Assembly (NCBI GenBank): GCA_964449895.1
Contig: CAYVBY010000002.1
Span: 62,001-126,000, forward strand
Origin: Intestinibacter sp964449895
GTDB lineage: Bacteria; Bacillota; Clostridia; Peptostreptococcales; Peptostreptococcaceae
Reading direction: 5' to 3'
DNA length: 64,000 nucleotides
Numbering within the stretch: position 1 is the stretch's first letter; every line of letters starts with the position of its first letter. A program made the position numbers and the translations under genes. Below are positions 9,242 through 18,900 of this stretch, piece by piece. The notes under the pieces were generated by a model. It was not told the DNA's origin, did not search any database, and was given only the letters and a program-made list of their open reading frames with translations.

Positions 9242-10630
9242 TTATTTTATTTCATCTTGTATTCCTGGAATTATAGGTAATTTATCAAACCCTACTTGTA
9301 AATCTTCATCTGTAGGAATATAATCAGTCATTTTTCCTTCTGTATAAGCATTATATCCCTTCATATCAAAATATCCTGTTCCTGTTAATCCAAATAATAT
9401 TATCTTTTCATCTCCAGTTTCTTTACATTTTAATGCCTCATCTATTGCAACTCTAATAGCATGTGATGATTCAGGTGCTGGAAGTATAGTTTCAACTTTA
9501 GCAAATAATGTAGCTGCCTCAAATACTTTAGTTTGCTTAACTGCAACAGCTTCCATATATCCATCGTGGTATAATTTAGATATTACTGGATTCATACCGT
9601 GATATCTAAGTCCTCCTGAATGACTTTTAGATGGTGTAAATTCACACCCTAAAGTATACATTTTAGCCATAGGAGTTATTTTACCTGTATCACAGAAATC
9701 ATAAGCATATTTACCTCTTGTAAGAGATGGACAAGATTCTGGTTCTACTGCTATTATTCTAGGATTAGCCTTTCCTAATAACTTATCTTGCATATATGGA
9801 GCTATAAGTCCTCCTAAGTTAGATCCTCCACCTGCACATCCTATTACTATGTCTGGATATTCTTCTAATTTATCCATAGCAGCTTTAGCTTCTAAACCTA
9901 TTATTGATTGATGTAAAAGTACTTGATTTAAAACAGATCCTAAAACATATTTATAACCATCCTTACTTACTGCTACTTCAACAGCTTCAGATATTGCAGT
10001 TCCTAAAGAACCTGGAGCATCTGGATTTTGAGCTAATATTTTTCTACCTGCATTTGTTGTATTACTTGGCGATGGAGTTACATCTGCACCAAATACCTTC
10101 ATTATATTTTTTCTATCAGGCTTTTGTTCATAAGATACTTTAACCATATACACATTTAGAGGTAATCCAAAATAAGAACAAGCTTCTGATAGAGCAGTTC
10201 CCCACTGTCCTGCACCTGTTTCAGTTGTAACACCTTTTAAACCCTCTTTTTTAGCGTAATACGCTTGTGCTATAGCTGAGTTTAACTTATGACTTCCCGA
10301 AGTGTTGTTGCCTTCAAATTTATAGTATATTTTAGCTGGTGTTCCTAGAGCTTTTTCTAGATTATATGCTCTACAAAGTGGTGATGGTCTATATATTTTA
10401 TACATTTCTCTAACTTCATCTGGTATATCAACATATCTAGTTTTATTATCCATTTCTTGATGAGCTAATTCCTTACAAAATACAGGATATAAATCTTCTT
10501 CAACAGCTATTTTCATTGTAGCAGGATTTATCATAGGATCTGGTAATTCTTTCATATCAGCCCTTAGATTATACCATTGTTTTGGTATTTCTTCTTCACT
10601 TAAATATAATCTGTATGGTACTTTTTTCAT
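9242..10630 (-). CDS. trpB: TrpB2-type tryptophan synthase beta chain
   Basis: Pyridoxal-phosphate enzyme that joins indole and L-serine to give tryptophan. The 462-residue length, longer than the ordinary TrpB1 of about 400, and the stretch SKSHSGGLRYHG mark the TrpB2 branch. The PLP lysine lies in SGSHKLNSA (about residue 114) and the phosphate-binding glycine loop is CAGGGSNLGG. The ATG at 10630 is chosen because ATAGGAGGA lies just ahead; an upstream in-frame start lies before that ribosome site. No trpA is adjacent, as is common for TrpB2. Control by a T-box with a Trp specifier (10671-10893) independently supports a role in tryptophan supply, perhaps salvage of free indole. Confidence 0.93.
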   Translation of the reverse strand: MKKVPYRLYLSEEEIPKQWYNLRADMKELPDPMINPATMKIAVEEDLYPVFCKELAHQEMDNKTRYVDIPDEVREMYKIYRPSPLCRAYNLEKALGTPAKIYYKFEGNNTSGSHKLNSAIAQAYYAKKEGLKGVTTETGAGQWGTALSEACSYFGLPLNVYMVKVSYEQKPDRKNIMKVFGADVTPSPSNTTNAGRKILAQNPDAPGSLGTAISEAVEVAVSKDGYKYVLGSVLNQVLLHQSIIGLEAKAAMDKLEEYPDIVIGCAGGGSNLGGLIAPYMQDKLLGKANPRIIAVEPESCPSLTRGKYAYDFCDTGKITPMAKMYTLGCEFTPSKSHSGGLRYHGMNPVISKLYHDGYMEAVAVKQTKVFEAATLFAKVETILPAPESSHAIRVAIDEALKCKETGDEKIILFGLTGTGYFDMKGYNAYTEGKMTDYIPTDEDLQVGFDKLPIIPGIQDEIK

Positions 10631-10670
10631 AAATATTCCTCCTATCATTTTTAAATTTATTTTTGTAATA

Positions 10671-10893
10671 AAAAAAGACTTCTATCCCTATAATTTGGGA
10701 CAAAAGTCATATCTTCTGCGGTACCACCCTAATTGGCTGTAAAAACCCTCTCATATCATGTACTATCATACATGCTCCTTTGATAACGGATGGAGTCTCC
10801 CGTCAGATACTACTAAGATAACTTTTCGCTCTGCCCTCATAAGTCCATTCAATACAAGTTATTTGTCGCAATCCCACCATCTGCAACTCTCTG
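10671..10893 (-). ncRNA. T-box leader RNA, tryptophan specifier UGG
   Basis: On the minus strand the leader has AGAGAG at the base of stem I (10892-10887), the specifier context GAA-UGG-AC followed by UUAUGAG (specifier at 10847-10845), the T-box AGGGTGGTACCGCAG (10730-10716), and a terminator hairpin (GACTTTTGTCCC pairing with GGGATAGAAGTC, 10708-10677) followed by six or more U. Uncharged tRNA-Trp would favour the antiterminator and allow transcription of the trpB-like gene. The assignment of UGG as specifier is by its position relative to the conserved GAG; folding would confirm it. Confidence 0.93.
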
Positions 10894-10947
10894 AAAAATA
10901 ATTATTGTATCTACTACTCTTATTCATTGGTTTGATTATTATTAATA

Positions 10948-10976
10948 ATAATATTTATATTTTTTTAATTTGTCAA
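10948..10976 (-). promoter_or_regulatory. Promoter of the T-box/trpB transcript
   Basis: Minus-strand TTGACA (10976-10971), 17-base spacer, TATTAT (10953-10948). Transcription would begin roughly 50 bases before stem I of the T-box. Confidence 0.75.
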
Positions 10977-11108
10977 CTATTTTTCTGAATTTTCTAATTA
11001 TTATGCGATAATCTTTTCAAATATACATAGTTTAGCCTTATCTAATTTTATAAAATTTTTTAATTTATAAAAAAATGATTTATAATTAATTTATAAGGAG
11101 TGATTTGC

Positions 11109-12272
11109 ATGGATATAAAAAAACTATGTCTAGATATAGAAGACTTTATAATAAATATAAGACGAGATTTACACAAAACTCCTGAATTAGGCTTAAAAGA
11201 ATTTAAAACTAAGGAAAAAATAAAAAAATATCTAGATGAAATAGGAATTGATTATATAGAACATAAAAATTCAACTGCAATAGTTGCAAATATAAATAAT
11301 AATTTTGAAAAAACAGTAGCTTTAAGAGCTGATATAGATGGATTACCTATAGTTGAAGAAATAGATTCAGAGTATAAATCTGAAAATGAAAACACAATGC
11401 ATGCTTGTGGACATGATGCACATACTGCAATGCTACTTGGTGCGTGCAAGGTTTTATATGAAAATAGACACCTCTTAAAAGTAAATGTAAAATTCTTCTT
11501 CCAACCTGGAGAAGAAATAGGTGCTGGAAAATATATGATTGAAGAAGGCTGTCTTGAAAATCCAAAGGTCGATTTCATCTTTGGTCTTCATGTAGGCTCC
11601 CATATAAAAACAGGCTATATCGAAATAAAAAAAGGTACAGCAGCTGCATCTACAGATAGATTAATCCTAAAGATAATAGGCAAAAATGGTCATGGTGCTT
11701 ATCCACATGAAGGAATCGATGCCATAGTAATAGCATCTTACTTGGTGACAGCTCTTCAAAGCATAGTAAGCAGAAATACAGATCCCACAGATTCTGTCGT
11801 AATATCCTTTGGAAAAATACAAGGTGGAAGCAAAGGCAATATTATATGCAATGAAGTAAATTTAACAGGAACTCTTAGAACACTAAATGAAGAAACTAGA
11901 AAATCTACTAAAGAAAAAATAAAGCTTATGTGCGAAAATATAAGTGCAGGATTTGGTGGAAAAGTAGAACTTGAAATAATACCTGGAATTCCAGCATTAG
12001 TAAATGATTCTAATTTAGTAGACTTGGTTATAAAAAATACATCAGAGCTTTTAGGTTCTGATAAAGTTTTAAATAAGGAAAAATCTCCTCTTGGAGCTGA
12101 AGATTTTTCCTGGTTTTTACAAAAAGTACCAGGAGTATTTTTTAATTTAGGTTGTGGCAATGAAGAAAAGGGAACTACATATCCTATACATAATTCAAAA
12201 TTTCAAATTGATGAAGATTGTCTTGTAATAGGAACTATGATTCATGTAAAAAATGTATTATCATTAAAATAA
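11109..12272 (+). CDS. M20-family N-acyl amino acid amidohydrolase
   Basis: Cytoplasmic metal-dependent hydrolase of the M20D group, which includes HipO, N-acyl-aminoacyl and N-acetyl-diaminopimelate deacylases. It starts RRDLHKTPELGLKEFKT, and has the metal-binding HACGHDAHTAM (from about residue 97) and the catalytic Glu pair in FQPGEEIGAG (about 135), then the small dimerisation domain (GKNGHGAYPHEGIDA) and the C-terminal metal histidine near the end. ATG 11109 is chosen because TAAGGAG ends eight bases ahead; the in-frame GTG at 11100 overlaps that site. The exact acyl-amino-acid substrate cannot be told. The gene begins divergently from the trpB unit and is followed after 40 bases by a lipoprotein gene. 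Confidence 0.9.
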   Translation: MDIKKLCLDIEDFIINIRRDLHKTPELGLKEFKTKEKIKKYLDEIGIDYIEHKNSTAIVANINNNFEKTVALRADIDGLPIVEEIDSEYKSENENTMHACGHDAHTAMLLGACKVLYENRHLLKVNVKFFFQPGEEIGAGKYMIEEGCLENPKVDFIFGLHVGSHIKTGYIEIKKGTAAASTDRLILKIIGKNGHGAYPHEGIDAIVIASYLVTALQSIVSRNTDPTDSVVISFGKIQGGSKGNIICNEVNLTGTLRTLNEETRKSTKEKIKLMCENISAGFGGKVELEIIPGIPALVNDSNLVDLVIKNTSELLGSDKVLNKEKSPLGAEDFSWFLQKVPGVFFNLGCGNEEKGTTYPIHNSKFQIDEDCLVIGTMIHVKNVLSLK

Positions 12273-12312
12273 AAGCTGTAATATTTATATATTGTAAAAT
12301 TAGGAGGACACT

Positions 12313-12753
12313 ATGAAGAAATTACTACTTGCAAGCTTAATTTTTTTAACTGTATTTACCTTTGGATGTGGTAAAGACGATTCTTTAAATGACATGATAA
12401 AATTAAATAAAATAGATATCTCCTCTTTAAGTAATTCAAAGATTAAAAAGATAACTGATGATAATAACTTAAAAGAAGGAGCTTACATTATAACTACAAA
12501 ATCAAATACTTATTTATATTTTTTAGGTATAGAAAATGAATTTACAGATATAAGTTGTAATTTAGAAGATAATATATTAAATATAAACTCTTCTTTAAAT
12601 AAAAAAGATAATACTAATGAATTATCTAAAAAAATGTTTGTTGTATATCAAAAGAACACTACTTCTTCAGACAAAAAAATTAATTATTTCGATACTATAA
12701 AGTTAACTATAAATGGCAAAGAATCAAACTTTAATTCCTATATTATTGAATAA
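12313..12753 (+). CDS. Small lipoprotein of unknown function
   Basis: A 146-residue protein with a basic start, a hydrophobic core and a cysteine at position 19 (LTVFTFGCGKDD), a passable though not ideal lipobox. Lgt would attach a diacylglycerol and the rest, rich in Asn, Lys and Ser with predicted beta strands, would sit outside the membrane. AGGAGGACAC precedes ATG. It is cotranscribed with the M20 gene by spacing (40 bases). No known domain was recognised. Confidence 0.75.
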   Translation: MKKLLLASLIFLTVFTFGCGKDDSLNDMIKLNKIDISSLSNSKIKKITDDNNLKEGAYIITTKSNTYLYFLGIENEFTDISCNLEDNILNINSSLNKKDNTNELSKKMFVVYQKNTTSSDKKINYFDTIKLTINGKESNFNSYIIE

Positions 12754-12793
12754 AATCACTTAAGCTCAAAACTTCTCATATAATAAAACAAAA

Positions 12794-12838
12794 ATCCTAT
12801 ACAGATGGTCTATTTTACTAGACTAATCTGTATAGGAT
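12794..12838. terminator. Bidirectional terminator between convergent genes
   Basis: Perfect 13-base arms ATCCTATACAGAT (12794-12806) and ATCTGTATAGGAT (12826-12838), with further inner pairing. A-rich sequence on one side and T-rich on the other serve both the lipoprotein gene (+) and the giant surface-protein gene (-). Confidence 0.85.
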
Positions 12839-12911
12839 TTATTTTACTCTAACTTATATATTTTTCTACATCAAATTTAGATTTTAATAAAAATTATATA
12901 TATTTATAATT

Positions 12912-15900
12912 TTACCATTCTTCTTTCCAGCCTACATCATTTCCTAATAAATCAAAAACTGATATAGATCCATTTTTGTATGGAGAGTAAACTGTATATT
13001 CATTACCAGCTTTATCCTTATAAATTACATAAGATGCTGCTGTCATTTTTCTTTCAAATTGAGTTTTTGATATACCTACTATTGTTCCTAGATAAGTTAC
13101 ATAATTTTCTTTTTGGTTTACTTCGTAATTTACCTTACCTATACTTCTAGCAACCTTTGGTGTATTTAGTGTTAATGCTTCATCTTTAGCTAATAAATTA
13201 GCAGGTATAATTAAAGTACCTTTTTCCACTATTTTATCACCATCATTATATAATTTAGTTCCAAATCTTATACCACTCTCATCATTAACTATTAATTTAC
13301 CTTGTGCTCCTAGCATTTCAACATGAGCCCATTTAGCTTTATAAGTTATATTTTTAGTATACTTAGTACCTTTTTTATATTCAGTAGTTATATTATCAGT
13401 ATCTTTATACCATCCAACAAAAGTATATCCTTCTTTAACTGGTGCTTGAGGAGTAAAATCTAATGTTTCTCCTTTTTCTATTGTTTTTACTACTGGCTCT
13501 GTACCATTATCTGCATCAAATGTAATATCTAAAGCTTTTTCTTTTACTGTAATTGTGCAAACTGGTGCTGTTATTACTGCTTTACTATCACTTATAGTTA
13601 AGTCAGTATTTTTAGCTGAAATTGTATATGTTCCTACTTCGTCAAAGCTTATAGATGCTTTACCGTTTTTATCAGTTACTATATTTGTATCTTCTCCATC
13701 TATAGTTATTGTAGAACCTGATATACCTTTTGATTCTGGATTTAGGTATGCATCAGCACTATTAAATCCTAATAATTCTAAATCTACTTTTTCACCTTGT
13801 CTTACTGTAATTGAGCTATCTTTAAAGTATGTATAGAACATTGGAATTTGATAATCTGTATACATTGTTACATTTACATCATCACCTGATCTAAGTTTGA
13901 TATTATCTGCTGAAGAACCCCAGATAATCTTTTGATCTTCTAGCCATTCTCCTGGGAATTTATTATTTACCATATATGATAATTGTGTTGTTTCTTCATT
14001 CCAGAATTTAGTAATATATAAATCATTACCTTGAGCTGTACTATTATTTGGTATTCCATTAAATGCATCTACACCTTCTGAATATAACTTATGAGTTAAT
14101 ATAAATGCATTTAATAATGTTGGACGCTCTGTTTTTGAATTATATACATCATCATATCCATATTCAGTTACATCAAAGTTTGTAACTTTGACTGGAACTC
14201 TTGACATAGCTATAGATTCATCTGATGATAATTTAAATTCTCCATCTTTACTTATTGTAACATATACTGTAACTCCAAGTTCTATTGATACTGAATTTAC
14301 ACCATCTTTTATTGTTACAGTTCCTTTTTCTGTATCAAAACCGTCTTTTGAAACTGTGTAAGTGTAAACTCCACTAGTTGCTAAACTACTATAAAGTGCA
14401 GCATTTTTAACTACAGAAGCTGGTTTTACTATATTTCCTTTAGCATCTTTTAGTTCTATATTTACATCTTTTACATTAACATTTACAATTAAGTTGCAAT
14501 TTTCTGGTGCAAGAACTGCATCATTATCTAAAGTTGTCCATGGTTTATATCCATTTTCAGCTGTAACATTTGCATTTAATAAGCTTGCTACATCTCCATT
14601 TGCATATTGTTCAGTTGTTTTACCAGTATTTTGTCCTTCTACATCTGCAGTAACATTTTGTATAGCAAGTTCTGCATAATCACTATTATAGTAATTGTTA
14701 TTATATGTAGCCTTATAATTTGTATACGCTATACCACCTGCTTTATATTTACTTGTAGAAGTTACTTTTCCACTATTTGAACAGTTTTCTACTTTTGCAT
14801 TTGTAGATGCAGTATGAACTATACCTCCTACTTGTTGTCCTTTTAGGTTAGCTGTATTGCTGCAATTTTCAATAGTAGCACTACTTATAGTACTTGCTAT
14901 TGAAGCTACTGAAGCATTCTTTTTAGCTTTTTGTGTAATTTCTCCATTATTTTGACAGTTTTTAATAACTGCATTTTGACTTACTTGTCTAACTATACCT
15001 GCACCACCAGTTGGGTCAACTATATTTCCATTGTTTACACAGTTAACTATTGTTCCTCCATTTAAATAACTAACTATACCACCTACTGTTGCATAAGAGC
15101 TTCCAAAATCCATATCTATATTACTAACACAATTTTCTATTGTTCCATTTGTACAAGTGTTTATTATACCTCCACCTGTTTTATACATGTAACCACTTAC
15201 TTTAAGATTTTTAAGTGTTCCATTAGTAATAGAATTAAATAAAACTCTGTTATAAAGTCCACTTATTGTATAATTTTGTCCATCAAATGTTCCTTGGAAT
15301 GCTCCTATAGCAGTCCAAACTTCAGGTTTACCATTTACAGTTATATTTCCTTCTTCATCCTTATTAAAGAACTCTGAACTATTTAATTCTATATCATTTC
15401 CTAATTTTATAGTTTTTCCTGCAAAATTATCTTTTGCTATAGAAATAGTATTTCCATTTGTTATTTTAACAAGACCTACTAATTGATCCTTTGTAGTTAT
15501 TGTAAATTCAGTCTTATCAGTATTATACCAATCTACATCATATATTCTATTCATAGATAATGATATAGTATCTAAATCAGAATCTGTAACTGTAAATGTA
15601 CAATCACTACCTGAAATAGTTTCAAATCCATCTGCAGCTGCAGTATAAGTATATGTTCCTGGAAGTAACTCATATGTAGACCAATCATCTGATAATGGAA
15701 TTTGATATCCTTCACTATTTTTAATTGTTACTTTTAATTTAGTTGTAGCATTTGAATCAAATGATACTTTATATCCAGATGTCATTTGAACATCAATTTC
15801 GACCTTAGTTGCTTCCTTTACTGGTTCAACAGTAAATTCTTTTATAACTGTTGGATATTTTTCAGATGAAGCATAATAGTAGTAATCTCCTGGAAGTAAT

Positions 15901-18900
15901 GTATATGTACCATTTTCATTAGCTGTAACTAATTTTTTATTGCTCTTTTGATATAATAATACACTTAAATCATCTACATTAGATTTAAAACTAACCTCTG
16001 TAGAAATATATGATAATGTAACATTTATAGTAGTAGCATTTCCATCATATGTTATTTCTTTAGTTTGAGGCTCATATCTATCAGCACTTACTGTATATGT
16101 ATAAGTTTTGCCTGATTCTAATGAATTCTTGTAATAGCTATATACACCTTCTGTTATAGGTTTAATCACATTTCCTTCACTATCTTTAAGTTCTACTTTT
16201 GCATCACTTGGAGATAATGTAAATGACATTCCTGCTATATTTTCTCCAAAAGTAGTTACTTTATTTTCATCTACTTTCCAATCTTTAAATTTATTATCTG
16301 CTGTTAAACCTTTGTTTAATAATTTAGCAACATCTCCATTTTCAAATTCAGCTTTTGTTTTAGCAATACCTTCAGTAGTTGTACCTTGATTTTCACTCTT
16401 TTCTAAGAAGTAACAATTAGAAATTGTAACTGAACCTGATTTTTTAGCTATAATTTCATTTTTAGCATTTCCAATATTATAGCAGTTCATTATATTTGTT
16501 AAATAACTTTCTCCAACTATACCACCTGAAGCTTCATTAGATGTTTTAACTTCACCTAAATTGTAGCAATTTCCTACAAAAGTTTTATATCTTTGATCTC
16601 TATATGTGTATCCAGCTATACCACCTATTTGTTGTGAATTATCTGATGTTCCAGTTACTTGACCTTTATTATATGAATTAATTAAATAATAAGCTCTAAG
16701 TATATATCCAGTAATTCCACCTATTTTTGATTCTCCTGATACATTACCTTCATTTATACAAGAATCTAAATAACCATTAAAAGATAAATTACCTACAATA
16801 CCACCACAACAATCAGAACCACTTATATTTCCTTTATTTATACAATTTGATACAATTGCATCTGAGTTTATAAATCCTGTAATTCCTCCTACTGTACCTT
16901 TACCAGTTATATTTGCTTCATTTATACAATTATTTATTACTGTTGAATTTATTGCATATCCAACAATACCACCGACATAAGTACTTTTAGCTGATACATT
17001 TCCCTTTACAGTCAAGTCGTATATTTTAGCCCCGTCAGCACATCCAAATAAACCAACATATTGTGAATTATCTGTTATATTAATATTTATATCTATGCTG
17101 TGATTATTACCATTAAATGTACCTTGGAATTTTTTCTTATAACTTCCTATAGGTAAAAGTTCGCCAATTTTATCACTAACTTTTATATCATTTGCTAAAA
17201 CAATAGTTTTATTTTTAAATGTTTCTGTATATGAAGTTTGTCCATTTACTATAGCAGCAAGCCCTGCTAATTCTTTTTCATTAGTTATTTCAAAGCTATC
17301 CTTAGTAGAATCATACCAAGATATATCGTATTCAGCTCCAGTCAATGTAACTGTTAGCTCTAAATCAGTATCAACTAACTCAAATTCGCCACTTACTTCA
17401 TCATAGCCACCTGCACTAGCTTTATAAGTATATTTACCTTTTTTAAGCTCATAAGTTTTTTCTGATTTTGGTTCTACTAATTCACCATTTTCTTTATATA
17501 CTTTTATTTCTTGATTTCTAGTAGTTTCTGGTTTTACAACAAATTTAACATTAAATTTTTGTTCTAGTTTTACAGAAATTTCTTGGTCCTTAGAATCTAC
17601 TGTAAATGTATCGTTTTTATCATAGAATTTATTTTTTGATACTTCATAAGAGTAAGTACCATTTGTAAGATAGTAGCTTCCATCTTCATTAGCTGTTATT
17701 TTATTACCTTCGCTATCTTTTACTACTACTACTGCATCACTTGGATCTGTATTTATAGTAATTTTAAATAAAGCATTTAATTTTATGCTCTTATTAACAT
17801 CAGCTTCTTTAATTTTAACTGTACCAGTTTTATCCTCGTATCCTGTGCAAGTTATTTTATAAGTATATGTTCCTACTGAAAGCTTATATTTTCTGTCTGA
17901 TACTTTATAATTTTTAGAAGCATTTTCTTTAATTTCATTTTTATCTGAATCATATAAAGTAAATACAGCTTTTGATGTATCTTGTCCTTCTCCAGTTATA
18001 TCAAATGTAGCATTTGCTAATTTGAAAAGCTTAGTTTCTTTTCCTACTACATCCCATGAATAATATAAATTATTTTCAGTATTTACATTTTTATTTAATA
18101 AATCTGCTATTTTAGAATTTGCAAAGTCATCTTCTGTATAAACATTTCCATACATATAGTAGCTATCTACAGCTTGAGTTCCTTCTTTTACTACTAATTT
18201 TGAACTCTTAACATAACAGTTTTTAACTGTTGCGTTGTTTGTAATAACTAAGTTGTTATCTGATAAGTTATATGAGTTTTCAACTCTACCATTATTATTA
18301 TTTACTAATGAACCATTTCCTTCTATACATGCATTTACTACTATAGCTTTTTGACCTAAATTATTAAATAAGCTTCCATTTATATTTTTAACTGCATATC
18401 CAGCTCCATCAAAAGTACCATTAAATGTACCTATTCCAGCCCATTCTTTGTCATTTAAATCTAAATCATGTGATAATACTATAGTTTTTCCAGCAAAATC
18501 ATTTCCTTCTTTAGTTAATTTTAAAAGACCTGCTAATTGATTATTATTAGATATTTTAAAGCTTGAATCAGATTCATTGTACCATGTAGTATCTGCTGAT
18601 TCTCCATCCCATAAAGATGATAATTTTGCTAATTTAACACCTATTGATTTATTAGCTCCGTCTATTGTGAATTCACCAGTTTTTGTAGCATATTCATCTT
18701 TTGATACTTCATAAGTATAAGTACCATTTGGAACTGTGTATATGTTATCATCTGAAGTTAATATATTTCCTTCGCTATCTTTTACAATTAATTTAGCGTC
18801 ACTTGGTGTTATACCAAAGCTAACTTCATATACTTTTGTAAATGAGAATTTTTCTTTATTATTTTTCCATCCCAAATATCCATTTTCAGAACTTACTTTT

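Noticed and set aside
11252..12160. Minus-strand open frames inside the M20 gene
   Set aside because: Antisense to a clearly recognised gene and lacking ribosome sites or known domains.
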